A DNA stretch of 64,000 nucleotides from Cercis canadensis. Taxonomy: Eukaryota > Streptophyta > Magnoliopsida > Fabales > Fabaceae. Shown here piece by piece: positions 45,238-57,515 of the stretch. Location of the stretch: assembly GCA_003255065.1 (NCBI GenBank), contig QAOA01001300.1, forward strand, positions 697,308 to 761,307, written 5' to 3'. The notes under the pieces are model-generated. The model ran no database searches and was not told the origin of the DNA. It worked only from the letters and a program-made list of their open reading frames with translations. Both the position numbers and the translations under genes were made by a program. Every line of letters starts with the position of its first letter. Positions within the stretch are counted from its first letter, which is position 1.

Positions 45238-48200
45238 TTATTATAATAGTTAATACCCACATGACATCTTATCTAATCTGAATAATTATGTCATTATAAT
45301 TAGTCAGCATACTATTAACCAACAAGGAAAAAGAAAGAAGGTTGCATGTGATGTTTGAAAGTATGAAATTTGTAAATGATATTGTGAGAATAATAAGTTA
45401 AGCGTTGATTTTGGTCAATATTATATAGGTAGCTTTGACTTGTCACATTAGGGTTACGAATTTTAAAAGGAAAAGAAAAAAGAGTGATATTTGAGCATTG
45501 ACGATGACTTGTTTGGGGGGGGAGAAGGAGTGAAGAGAGGGCAATCTTCGTAGTCGTTCAGAGTCCCTTCACTATCCTTCCCATCCTTGATCCTTGTATT
45601 AGTGGACAGATAAGCGTCGCAATCATGGTTGTACATGTTTAGCAAGCGCTGTCGAAATTGGACTCCACTATTTCTCACTCAAAATCAACTTCACCTGCTT
45701 TCTTTCCTTCTCAATTCTCAATGAAAATGGAAACTAAATGCCATTTTCTTTTTCCAACTAATAACTCGTACTCGTAGGCACTCAACAAACAAGAGATTTA
45801 TGACTATGAGGGGAAAAAAACAAAAAGAACGAGACAAGAGATAAACCCTAGAGAGATATCATGGAAAAGATACCACCGGACAGTCAAAATAATTCAATTT
45901 TTTTTATTCATTGAATAAATAAAAATGCAACTTACTTTACACCTTAAAAAAGTAGGATAATCCTTCACGCAAGTCACGTTGATGCCCTTACGGGTTTTCG
46001 ATCAATTTGTTCCTATCTTTTATGCTAAAGTTGGTTCCTTGGTGCAAATAATTATTCTCTATATCCAAAATCAAATTTAGTGGGACATATTTATCTATTT
46101 ATTTATTTATTTATTTTGAACTGCTAGAAACTCTACTTACTCTCTCTGATTAATTTAAATTGTCAGATTATAATTAGTAAAGTTCTAACAATCTCAATGA
46201 AATTCATATACAGTATTGGTTAAATATGCAACTACTATGAAATTAATACCAAAAAAAAAAGTGTATAAGTAACAAAACTCCGAAAGTTTACTTGCAAATT
46301 AACATAAAGTAAGGTGTAAATTTTGATTTGTTTTAAAAATATTTAAATAAGTTTCATGAACATAAAATAAATTTAGTTAAATTCAAATGCAAACAAATAT
46401 ATATGTATGAAATAATGTAAAATAAAAGTGTAAAACTGTCAAAATAATTAAAAAAAAAAATCTTGCACTACACAATGTGAGATGATGTGCTATTAAGTTG
46501 CATAAAAAATTTGAGCAAACCTTTTTTAAATTTAAACACATAATGCATTAAACAATATGTAAGTACAGTTAGTGTGTAAATAAGTAACATTATTCAAAAT
46601 TAAAAAAAAAAAAGATTATGTTTGTATACATAAACATATTGGTGTGAAACACTTGAGCTACAAAAAAAAAAAAACTTAACAAAATATAGTTAAGTTTATG
46701 TAAAAGTATATATTTGTAATGTATAATCATAATGTTTACACCTATTACATATTATATTACTATGTAAAAAATTAAAATAAAATACAGTTTTTGTGGTGTC
46801 ATGGGTTGGACCAACACCCACTTGACTACACAGTTGGCCCACTCATATGTGTCGTACGTACAATAATGACACTGCAGCTAAGGTCCATGGTTCATCCAAT
46901 TCCTATCTTAGATGATCCCTATCCCTCTTTTTTCTAATATTCTGTTTTCCTCCTTCACGTCAATTTTTCACAAATTGACCACTATTTATCTCGTGACTCG
47001 TCTCGTGAGCATATTTAATCTCTCTCTATCCCTGATTCCCTGCATTTCATTTTAACCTGATAAATTAACTTGTTTTCGTTTTCTGAAAATCATTGCATTC
47101 GGTTTGTTCTACAAAAATACAAAGGATGCACCCCACTTTTTTCTTTTGGAATGTATCAGGAGATGTTGACTTTGAGTGTTTGATGCTCCCCTTGAAATGA
47201 ATGCAAGGAATCAATGGATTAATTATATTCTTTCGTGTGAATATTAATAAAGTAGGCAAGTCTATGCTACTTTTTTTTTTTTAATTCAGAGATTAAGAGT
47301 AAACTTAATTTTTAAATTGAGTCCAGACTAAGTCATTTTTATTTTATAGGTTTTATTATGGAAACATACACGGTAATTTTATGTAAAAAAATATTTTGAG
47401 ATTTTTATTTTATTAATAAAAAATTTTGAACACATGATTATTTTATTATGAAAAGAGCCTTGTAAAAGTCTATAATATATAATATCATATAATGTTACAC
47501 TAATTTATTAAACTTACTAAAATCAAATATGAATATATAAAATTTAAATTATGTCTGACACAAAAGTTTCAATCTTTAACCTCCTATTAACTATACAATT
47601 TATTTAAATTATTTGAACCTGCCGAGGTCCATGTTCATGGACTATATATTATGATTCTATTTAAAAATAGTAATGTTATTTATTTACTACGAGACTTTTG
47701 CACGGGTAAATTTTCTAGAAACTATCTTCTTAGAAAGTGGGTAATGAGCATAAATTGTTCATGTAAAAAAAAGCATAAATTATAAAACTTTGAGTTTTTG
47801 AAGAAAAGAAAAATTAGATACCAAAATAGATAAATATATTTGTCTATTATTATAAATTAAGTTTTACAATATCTCTAAAAAAGTAAAAAAGAGCTGAGTT
47901 TAATAAAATTTTATTTGAACTTTTTTTGCATGACTTAAATAGTGCCATTTAGCCAGTATCTTATAGTATGACATAAAATAATGCATGATAGGTATTTCTA
48001 TTTAAAAATTCGAGAAGGATTGAAAAGCAGCCCTAGCCACCCACACTACTTTTCCTTCATTTATTGCGAGTAATTTTCGTACATATTAATTAATTTATTT
48101 TTTATTAGATAAATATATAAAGTTAGATTTGATTTTGGTTGCAAGCGGACTAAGAAAAAGGGAAGAGAATTACAACTCTTGATATTAATTATTTAGTTTT

Positions 48201-48668
48201 TATGATTATTTTTTATAAAGTTAAGTTTTTTGAGTTAAGAATATTAGAAAATGGGATTCAAATTTAAAATTTTAATATTTTTAAGAGATTATTAAATTAA
48301 TTATATTGTATACTTATGTTAATGTATTTATGTTTATCTTTAGCAAAATAAATTTTAATAATTAATCAAAGTCGTTTTAGCCATGTATGAACAACTTTGA
48401 TGTGCTCATATGAGCATTTAGCAAAGTGTTGTCATGTATTTTTATATTTGAACCACTATGGTCCCACTGCAATATTCTCCACTCTAGAATGCACTGTCCA
48501 AAAGTTAAAGATAGCTCAAGTTCCAAACATATGACTAAAATGAAGCACAATAAAAAGTTCGAAGCTTGAAGATATAGAAAAAATAAAATTATATTTCTTT
48601 CACTTTTCAGCGGCATTTTAATATATATTTTTAGTTGGAGAACGAGGTTAATTTATTAAAATAATGCA

Positions 48669-49002
48669 AAAGTAAATAAATAAATAAATATATGAGTTAT
48701 TGTTAAAATTATTTACAAAAATAGATAATTTTAAACACATTAAAATAATTACAATGTGTCATATAAAAATACGTTAAAATTATTTTAATATGTCTTAAGT
48801 GAGCTATTAAAAAATAATTTTAACGTATTCTATAGAAACACACTGAAATGATTTCAACATGTCTTTATATGACATGTTAAAATTATTTTGATGTGTATCT
48901 ATGAAATATACTTGAATCATTTTAACATATTTAAAGTGATTCATTTTTATAAATAATTTTAATAATAATATTTTTATGTATTTATTTATTTATTTACTTT
49001 AT
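48669..49002. mobile_element. Fold-back (MITE-like) element with internal sub-repeats
   Basis: Both ends carry AAAGTAAATAAATAAATAAA in inverted orientation, and the arms continue as matching sequence inward (TTAAAATTATTTA, then TTTAAA, ACAT and ATTTTAA blocks). The interior repeats a motif of the kind ACATGTTAAAATTATTTT several times in both orientations. No coding sequence. Confidence 0.65.
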
Positions 49003-51722
49003 TACTGTCATTTATCCGGAGAACGATCGCTTTTGTTATCTTAAATGCAAAACAACTAAAAAGAGAAAGGGTGGTTCTTTTTTGAAAGAAGAAAGTAAGT
49101 GTACAAATTGAAGCGTCATTCGATCACATCTAAACCCGACAAAGTTGGCTCCACGCGACATTACGGGGCACCACTGCTACATTATTTATCTTTACATTTT
49201 TTTTTTTTATGTTACTACACTTAATTTAAGTGAATCATAAGCTTGACTGATGTATAAATAATAAACGGTAATGGGTGGTTAAAAAGTTTTTTTTTTTTAA
49301 AAAAATGAATAGTCAAAAAAGGGTTATGTGTAAATAACGTTACTTTTACTAAATAGTAAATAGTAAATACGCTGGGGTATGAACAGCATGTGTAGTTTGG
49401 TGTTTGGATAGTGCGAGTGGGCAAGTGCAGTGAGAGAATGATGCACTATTCAATCCATATTTGAATAGTCTTGACTTTTTTTCCGTTGCTTGTGACATTT
49501 ATTTTTTGGTGGCTAAAGCGGAAAGTGGTTGGGTTGCATTGTATCACAGATCACACTTATCCTAAGGAACGTGTCAACCTACCTCAAAAAATAATCTAGT
49601 GCTACACTCTTTAACGGGGATACAAGTTACAGTTATTTTAAAGTTCAGAGTGAAAATTAAATATTTAAATAAACAACATAATTTGAGTTTAATTATTATT
49701 TTTATAATGTTTCTACATAACCCATATTATATACACTTTACTGGAAAATTAATTTAAAATTATAATATAACACTAATTATATTAACTATGTCATCATCGA
49801 TAAGGTATCTATAAATATTGTTACAAAGTGTGTCTTGCTTAAGAATATGATAACCTTCCATTAGCCACTTGTAGATAGCTTAACAAAATCCAGTATTATG
49901 TTTTTTTTTTTTTTTTTAATTAGTAAATGTTCAAATTTAGGTTTAAAAAATTCGAACCCTAAACTAGGAAGATTCGAATTTGAAATGAAGTGAGAAACAA
50001 TCTTAGAAATACTTATATATTATTTTTAGTGTTGAATATTGACCCCATTTTATTTATTTCTTTCTAGTTGATGTTGAACTTCTTTTATGTCCACATCATC
50101 CCAAGCTTCTCCACCGATCACACTTCACATGTTTATCAGATAATGTAAAGTAACAAAAGACAGAAAAACCCTTGCTTCATTTACAATTGAAATTTTTGAC
50201 TTTTATTCCAAACCACGAATGCTTTATCATATCATATCTAACAAAAGAACAAAAAAGTCAACCATCATAAATTTGATTACCAAAAGTAATTTGAACCACT
50301 GAATTTTATGTGGATTACTTTGGAATTTATCTTTTAAAAGAATCTTCATCATTTATAATAAAAATTGAAATCTCATTAAATTGTAGAATGGAACTTTATA
50401 GTGAAGCCTAAATTTGATAAAATAATTATTCATTCAGTAATAAAAGTGGGTTGTCTTTTGAGTGGGACGTTTCTGTATGTTTTGCGCTCAATTATTTGTC
50501 CTTCATATGAGTTTTTATGTTCAATTATTTGAGCTTAAAGATATCAAAAAAGGAATATTCTAATACTAAATTTAGTTAGGTCCACGCGTCCATCGTAGTA
50601 CGTTCTTTAATGATTTGTTTTTCTCGTAATAAAGACTACAGATACAGAGAGATTATGGCTTCAAAATACCGCGATAAATAAAAGTGACGTGGGTAAACAT
50701 AGTGCGTGAGAATATCATTGTCGAGTGCCGACTCTAGCTGTGTGGCGTACGAAGGCTGAGTTGTCAGGTGGCAGAGAAAAGTGTACCAACATCATTTAAT
50801 GACTTTCAAAAATAAAATAAAATTTTCTTATCTTGATTCTTGGCCAATCGCGGTTCTTTTATTTGAATATTGTATTTTGATATTTTATTGTTGTAATTTC
50901 AAATTTTTTTAATATTGTAGTTTTTTTATTTAAAAAAATAAATGTTAGTAGATGAAATTCAATGAACAAACCTCCTGTCATGCGACTTGTTCTTTGAGAA
51001 CAGGCCACATAATATGTGATGTGCCCTATTTACAAAGTTATATATATTTTTTTTGCGTGATAGAGCCTACCAAATATGCACATGCCCTTAGACATGTTCT
51101 CGAAGGATACGTTATATAATATATAAAGTGTTTGATAGACTCTAGATGCTGACATTTATTTATTTTTAAATAAAAAATATAATATTAAAATAAGTAATTT
51201 TAAAACTACAACAAAAGGATAAATAAATTATTAAAATATAATATTTAAGTCTAAATTATTCTTTTTGATCCACTCACCCAAACAATGTTTATGAGAAAAA
51301 AAATTTAAACATAAGAAATAAGTTCCGACGTTAAGGATAAAATATTGAATAGTCTCACCAATACAAATGTTCATTTATATTTCAAAATTTTATAATTATA
51401 AATGATTGCATTTAAATTATATTCATGTAACTTTGTTAGATAATGAAGACATTTATAATTATATAAACTGGTGACAGTAAGATTTGTGTAAGTATCTAGA
51501 ATTATTCCACAGAAAGCTTTTCTTGTTGATTTAAGTATGTTTTACACTATATCTGTTTTCACACACTGTCATACTTCTTTTTTTTTTAAAAAAAAGTTGC
51601 TTTCTATATAATGATACACAATTTTGAAGTTTTAAAGAGAAAGTTTTTTAAGCAAGTCAACAAAGTACCTCACATATATGAGGAAAGGTTTTGATCCATT
51701 GTTTGGAGGATTTTTTTTTTTG

Positions 51723-52115
51723 GTTACGATTGTGATTTATTGCAAAACATAACATTCTTAAAATATAATGAATGAAATCTAAGAGCAAAATAATGTTGAT
51801 TATGGATNTTTACCACCAACCCCACCCCACCTATCTTGAAATTATATCTCTTCAAAGTGACTCATCTTTTGAATGGGGCAGTCTTAATCAGAGTTTAAAA
51901 AAGGGATGCAAAAAACAAACTTATAAATATCTTGAAAAACCTGTATGAAGATTGTCTCCATGCAAAAATTGATAGTATAACAAAAAATAAATAAACAAAG
52001 AAGAATGCAATCTTATAGGGGTAAAAATTTGGTACGATTGTGATTTATTGCAAAACATAACATTCTTAAAATATAATGAATGAAATCTAAGAGCAAAATA
52101 ATGTTGATTATGGAT
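51723..52115. repeat. 84-base sequence repeated with about 307-base spacing near an N
   Basis: The segment ending in GTTGATTATGGAT at 51807 recurs at about 52031-52115, with the N at 51808 directly after the first copy. Sequence between the copies is unique. A mis-joined contig end is likely. Confidence 0.75.
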
Positions 52116-52950
52116 TTTTCCACCCAAAGGTTTGAGATAAGAAGAATATTTTAATGATATATATATATATATATTTATAAATTTATGGTAGACACTATGT
52201 TATGGAGAAATAAGGGAGTAAAAGTCATTTACAGAATTGTGCTACCTGCAGCGACTGCACGAAGGTGGTACAAATACTCTGTTCTTTCTGTGCTTTGCGT
52301 TGAATGGACACGAGGCTTAGTTGAATTAGTGAAGCAGAAGGAAAGGTCAATACGACGCCAATTCTCAATGTTTAGTTTATGGAAAAAATGCTTAAAACCG
52401 CGTGATTCTATTGATCACTTAATTTTCACTTAGTATTTAACTGTCTCCGTTAATATTTAATTAATTGTCATGTATAAGATTCTGATAAATTTTACTAATA
52501 AAATTATTTTGACAACCATAAAATTAAATTTCAAAACTTACGTGATACAAAGATTTATTTATGGAACTATTAAATGTGGCTCGATTGACAAATTAAATTT
52601 TATGTGAAATAAATTTTAAAGTAATGTCAAACATTTGAACATCACTAAAAATATTAGTAAAAAAAAATATATTAAATTTGAGTAAAAATTAATCTCACAT
52701 AAAAAATAATAATATGAGAATCACCTCATAAAAAAAAAAGATTTATTGATGAAGTTAATTGATTATAATAGTATATTTCCAAGTATAAAAACATTGTACT
52801 TTTTTTTTTAATGACTCCAATTGGTATATTATTAAAAGTTTGTTCTCACATCACGTTATATTTTATCTTAGAGTAATGCTATTTAATAAAAAATATTATT
52901 TTAATAACATTTAAATATTATTATTAAAGAGTGATCATATAAATGTAAGA

Positions 52951-53555
52951 CAAATTGACCTCAATAATATATTTTTATAAATTATTTATATAAAAATGAT
53001 AATTTTTAAACTATTTACTTAAAATAGATAATTTTAAATATTTTATTATTTTTTAAAATAGAAGCAAAACATGTTATACTCAAATAAAGCGTATATAAAC
53101 TGAATATACTATAAAACATTTGAATCAATTACGCGTCTACTATTTATGAGAAAATATTTAAAAAAAAATGAAACTGAACGCTTTAGAGTTTAAAGTGTGT
53201 TCACTTTGAACATACTTTAGGAGATACATAAATTTGGCTAAGAATCTAATGCGTGTCTACAATTGATTTTTTTTCTTGTACACAACTTATGTTTCTTTTT
53301 TATTTATATGTCTCCTAAAGCGTGTTCAATTTTACATTTTTCTTAGTCTTCTCTTGTGACATGCGATTGATTCAAATGCTTTATAGCGTGTTCATTTTAA
53401 ACATGTTTGATTTATGTATATCATGTTTCACTTATGTTTAAAAAATAATAAAATATTTAAAATTATCTATTTTAGATAAATAATTTAAAAATGGTCTCAA
53501 TTATATAAATNTTATATAAATAATTTAAAAAAATGTATTATTAAGATTAATTTAC
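52951..53555. mobile_element. Long fold-back element, about 600 bases
   Basis: The two halves are near-complementary over most of their length. Matching blocks include AGATAATTTTAAATATTTTA (left arm) against its inverse at about 53450, TTTGAATCAATTACGCG against CGATTGATTCAAATG, and GGAGATACATAAA against the inverse of TTTATATGTCTCC. There is an N at 53511 in the right arm. Non-coding; a non-autonomous DNA transposon of unknown superfamily. Confidence 0.72.
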
Positions 53556-53856
53556 CTAAACGTAGACTAGAATATATTAAAATTTGAACTAGGTAGCTTT
53601 TTTCTTTTATTTAAATGTAATTACTCTTGATTCGTATAAGAGCAAAAGAGATGATGGGATAAAATATATTTGAGCCAAAAGAAGAAGTATGATAGAATTA
53701 AGAGATATCGCGCGAGATATTTGGGAGGCAGTGGAGATTGACATGACAGGAATACCCCCAGCATATGGTGGGTCCCGATGTAGTAAGTAAGAGTGGAGTG
53801 ATGTGACTTCCGCTGTGTGAAACACCCAAAAGCCAATATTATTTGTTTGCTTTTCC

Positions 53857-54042
53857 TTGCCTTGCTTTATATATAAGGCACATACTCATACCATCTACAC
53901 ACCACGCGCTTCCTTTTTCACGCTCCTGTCCCCATCCAGTGATCTAGTAGAGGAGAGAAGATTCCCCCACGCCACGCGCCTCTGCCTTTTCGACGAAACA
54001 ATGGTTTACTGGACGTACATTGCAGGAATAGTAGTACGGTAA
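53857..54042 (+). promoter_or_regulatory. Isolated TATA-box promoter-like sequence with a short open frame
   Basis: CCAAT at 53833 and TTTATATATAAG at 53866-53877 are spaced like a plant core promoter, followed by a C-rich leader-like sequence. An ATG at 54001 opens only 13 codons (MVYWTYIAGIVVR). This could be the start of a short non-coding transcript, a small peptide, or the remnant of a lost gene. No further exon is recognised. Confidence 0.35.
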
Positions 54043-54321
54043 TGGGCTAAAACCTATGTATTGAATTTTGCATGGGCTACACCACCCTTATTTTTGGGCT
54101 TCTAGCCCCATTTCTGCACATTGCCTATCCCACACATCTTACCTAGTTCCATCTGTCATTCGCTTTTCTATGCTTTCTCTTGGCTAATCGCTAATCATTT
54201 TACACATTTTCAGCTTTAAATTCTTTTTTAATGACATAACTTCAATTCATATCTATAATATATGAAATTATTCGAATCACAAGTGTGTAAATAACATTTA
54301 TGATATAAATTTAGACGAGGG

Positions 54322-54624
54322 TTATGCTATTTCTTTTAATTGGGTATGTTTAAATAGAATTTATTGAATAAAAATCTCAAAAAAATTAAGTCATTTAACA
54401 TATAATTTCTTATAAAATATAAAAATAACATAATATAAAAAAATTTATTAAAAAATAATTTTTCAAATTTATTTTTAACATTATTTTTATATTATGTCAT
54501 TTTTATATTTTATAAAAAATTATGTATTTTGACATATATTACATAACTCAATTTTTTAAAATCTTTATAATAATACTAAAATTATATTATAAATTTCACT
54601 TAATTAAAAATAAGTATAGCATAG
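54322..54624. mobile_element. Fold-back (MITE-like) element
   Basis: The ends TTATGCTAT (left) and ATAGCATA (right) are inverted, and the arms match inward, for example TTATAAAATATAAAAATAAC against the inverse of GTCATTTTTATATTTTATAA. The element is AT-rich and non-coding. Confidence 0.65.
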
Positions 54625-55019
54625 CGGTGAACCTAAATTTATAGTTATTCCGCTGGATTTTGTTTTGCTGAGTATCCTGCTGCATTTTAGAATCCAAAGC
54701 ACATCCTCTGATTTAAAGTGTCCTAATTATTATAAGACTTACCATCAGGCGTTTTTCTTACTTGTTAGTGAATTGTTAAAAGTTGTCGTGTCGAGCAAAT
54801 CTTTCATCATTACTCTAAAATGCGATGATCTGTCAGTGTCCCATTGGTCTATTTCATTGCTTATGTCGTACGATAAACGCGGCAGACTTCCGCATGACCT
54901 GGCGTCAAATAAAAAATTAAATACAGCCAAAACTAAAATATCCAAAGCCCACGTTGGTAGTACCAAACAACCAATAACATAACTTTCTCTCCCCCAAAAA
55001 TTGCCGTACCTTCCGTTAG

Positions 55020-55271
55020 CGCTCTCTCTCTGCTGCTGCTGCTGCTCACACACACAAAGAGATTAACCATTGACCCTGAGATCTAGGTTTCCTTCTACCT
55101 CCCCAAATCCATTGAACATTCAGAGAAAGCTCCATCTTTTCTCTTTCAATCAGAGCTTTTCAATCTTTGTAAGGCTTTTTTTTTTTTTTTTTTTTNTTTT
55201 TTAATTATTATTATTCATTTCTCATTTCCCAGATCTGTAGATTCATCGAAAATTTTCTTTGCTGCGTAATC
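55020..55271 (+). promoter_or_regulatory. AVT6-gene 5' leader with CTG/CA repeats and poly-T
   Basis: CTCTCTCTCTGCTGCTGCTGCTGCTCACACACACA at about 55021-55056 is a compound simple repeat of the kind common in plant leaders. A poly-T tract of over 20 bases with an N at 55196 follows and may be part of a short leader intron. The ATG at 55272 is the first in frame with the conserved protein. Confidence 0.5.
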
Positions 55272-56747
55272 ATGTCCCATAAAATGGATGGGAATCCTTC
55301 TTCTATACCCAGAAGCTCATATGTAGAATTACAACCTCAAAATGATTACCCAAACCCTAGGACCTCTTCAAAAAAGGTGTCTTTTGGTGAAGTTGACTAT
55401 TTGGGATCCAAGGTTGTTGGTCGTGATGATGTTGATGACGATTTTGAAATTGATGTTGATAATTATCCGCTTATTGTTGGTGGGGTTTCTAATAATGGTT
55501 CTGGGATTGCTGGGGCTGTGTTCAATCTAACCACAACGATTATTGGGGCAGGGATCATGGCCCTCCCTGCCACAATGAAAGTTCTTGGAGTGGTTTTGGG
55601 GATTGTATTGATAATTTTGATGGGAATTTTATCAGAAATTAGTGTTGAATTGTTAGTGCGCTTTTCAGTTTTGTCTAAAGCGTCGTCTTATGGAGAGGTT
55701 GTTGAATATGCAATGGGAAGACCTGCTAAGATTTTGTCGGAAATCTGTATTATAGTGAACAATGCTGGTGTTTTGGTGGTTTACTTGATAATCATGGGGG
55801 ATGTTATGTCGGGTTCTGTTCATCATATGGGCGTTTTTGATCAATTAATGGGAAATGGGATGTGGGATCAGCGGAAGCTTGTGGTTTTGATTGTCATGGT
55901 GGTTTTTCTTGCCCCACTTTGTTCATTGGACAAGATTGATTCATTGAGCTTGACTTCAGCTGCCTCGGTAGCTCTAGCTGTTGTGTTTGTTGTGGTTGCT
56001 TTTGTAGTTGCTTTTATTAAACTTGTTGAGGGAGAGATTGCTACTCCAAGGATGGGTCCTGATTTTAGCTCAAAGAGTGCCATCTTGGATTTGCTTGTGG
56101 TGATCCCAATCATGACAAATGCATATGTTTGCCATTTTAACGTGCAGCCAATATACAATGAACTTGAAGGGCGATCTCCTCAGAAGATGAGCCGGGTAGG
56201 AAGGATCACCACTATTCTATGCATCCTGGTGTATTCTTCAACAGCTCTAGCAGGCTATCTACTATTTGGTAAGGACACAGAGTCTGATGTGCTCACTAAT
56301 TTTGATAGGGATCTTGGAATTCGATTTAGCTCAGCCATAAACTACATTATCAGGGTTGGCTACATTCTCCATTTGATACTTGTTTTCCCTGTTATCCATT
56401 TCTCCCTACGCCAAACAGTGGATGCCTTGGTGTTTGAAAAATCACCTCCTCTTTCAGAGAGTAGGAAGAGATCTCTGGGATTGACTGTGGTTTTATTGGT
56501 CATTATATATATCGGCTCTACCATGATTCCAAACATTTGGACGGCTTTTAAATTCACCGGGGCGACAACAGCAGTTTCATTGGGTTTTATATTTCCATCT
56601 CTTATTGCACTAAGATTAAGTCATCAGGGCAGTGGATTGAGCCATTTGGAATGGTTTTTTTCGTGGTTAATGCTGGTATTGGCAGTGATCATTAGCATAG
56701 TTGGAGTCATTGGCAATGTCTATAGCATCGAGAGTAAATCTGAGTGA
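55272..56747 (+). CDS. AVT6E: AVT6-type vacuolar amino-acid transporter (AAAP/SLC38-like)
   Basis: A single uninterrupted frame of 491 residues. Family members of the AVT6 group export amino acids across the tonoplast (established for Arabidopsis AVT6 proteins). The hydrophilic, acidic N-terminus (about 1-75) is followed by the family signature around residues 77-99 (GAVFNLTTTIIGAGIMALP) and about eleven hydrophobic segments. NAYVCHFNVQPIYNELEGRS in the middle and GSTMIPNIWTAFKFTGAT near the end are typical. Length and the SYVELQ N-terminus fit the AVT6E member (At1g80510 by recollection) better than the shorter AVT6A. A second Met at codon 5 could also serve as start. The gene looks intact. 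Confidence 0.92.
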   Translation: MSHKMDGNPSSIPRSSYVELQPQNDYPNPRTSSKKVSFGEVDYLGSKVVGRDDVDDDFEIDVDNYPLIVGGVSNNGSGIAGAVFNLTTTIIGAGIMALPATMKVLGVVLGIVLIILMGILSEISVELLVRFSVLSKASSYGEVVEYAMGRPAKILSEICIIVNNAGVLVVYLIIMGDVMSGSVHHMGVFDQLMGNGMWDQRKLVVLIVMVVFLAPLCSLDKIDSLSLTSAASVALAVVFVVVAFVVAFIKLVEGEIATPRMGPDFSSKSAILDLLVVIPIMTNAYVCHFNVQPIYNELEGRSPQKMSRVGRITTILCILVYSSTALAGYLLFGKDTESDVLTNFDRDLGIRFSSAINYIIRVGYILHLILVFPVIHFSLRQTVDALVFEKSPPLSESRKRSLGLTVVLLVIIYIGSTMIPNIWTAFKFTGATTAVSLGFIFPSLIALRLSHQGSGLSHLEWFFSWLMLVLAVIISIVGVIGNVYSIESKSE

Positions 56748-57515
56748 TCCTTTGCTTTCATTGCTTTTGTTAAGAATCAGGTCAGGTCTTAATTTCTTGA
56801 GTCAAACACGACAAGATAGGTGAAGAGAGGAGACCCTTATAGTGATGTGGGATAATTACTTTTTTGTTTTTCTCCTTAGTTATGATAATTAGGCTAGGAT
56901 GTGCACATAAAAGTTTCAAGAGACCTAGAAAATTTGCATATGATTCAGTTCAAATGTCATTTTACAATTTTAGAGAGGATTGTTTATCCATGGTCATGGC
57001 TAACATATAAATATGATTCTTTAAGTACTTCATGACATTCTTCTTTCATGTTTATTAATTTATACAAATGCTGTTGTAACTATTGTAACAAAGAATGATT
57101 CCATTGTTGATGCGAATAATTCCGCAGAAAATGTTTGTTCTTTCAAGTGTTCTGTCATTCGGAGATTAGAGATTTGAGTCATTTGAACCCTTTCTTTTAT
57201 TATTGTTCAATGGTTTATCTTTTGCTTCACTTAAGTAGACGTGGTCTATATTAGCATTTGGACATCATATTACTTTTGCTCCTAAACTGTGGCCCCTCTT
57301 CATTTCTTATGGCTTTATATGCGAAACCAGTTTCACAAATATGAACTACTTGGAGACTCCTCCTCTTTTGCTTTAGTTATCTTTTTAATGAATCAGATTT
57401 ATTAAAACAAACGAGAAAGACCCTGCATAAAACTGCAAACACGCCAATTTTTTCTTTTTTCTGCCATTAAAACTCCAATTTGTATTATAATCATAAGATC
57501 ATACCTTTCATAAAA
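56748..57515. other. AVT6-gene 3' UTR and intergenic DNA
   Basis: Likely 3' UTR for the first 300 bases or so. No coding sequence seen. The target-site copy TTTCATAAAA ends at 57515. Confidence 0.5.

Larger units (their letters stand above)
38801..55019. other. 16-kb gene-poor AT-rich region
   Basis: I find no gene with recognisable domains. Contents: fold-back elements near 45.0, 48.8, 53.2 and 54.5 kb, a TA microsatellite at 41070-41096, a poly-T run with an N at 43784-43827, A/T-rich tetranucleotide runs (about 46090 and 48675), duplicated segments around Ns at 42515 and 51808, and a few less AT-rich islands (39.0-39.6, 40.4-41.05, 44.5-44.75, 45.5-45.7, 53.7-54.1 kb) that might be promoters or non-coding transcripts. 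Open frames here are short and lack domains. Confidence 0.6.

Noticed and set aside
45463..45678. 71-codon minus-strand frame with Pro/Ser-rich end
   Set aside because: Starts at GTG, has no recognised motif, and sits next to G and A runs. I cannot exclude a small peptide gene but the sequence does not support it.
52185..52433. 82-codon plus-strand frame
   Set aside because: Located beside the duplicated block near an N; no domain, likely chance.
38801..55019. Searched by eye for known plant microRNA sequences, tRNA genes, LTR ends and CRISPR-like arrays
   Set aside because: None recognised. A covariance-model or small-RNA search would be needed to rule out non-coding RNAs.
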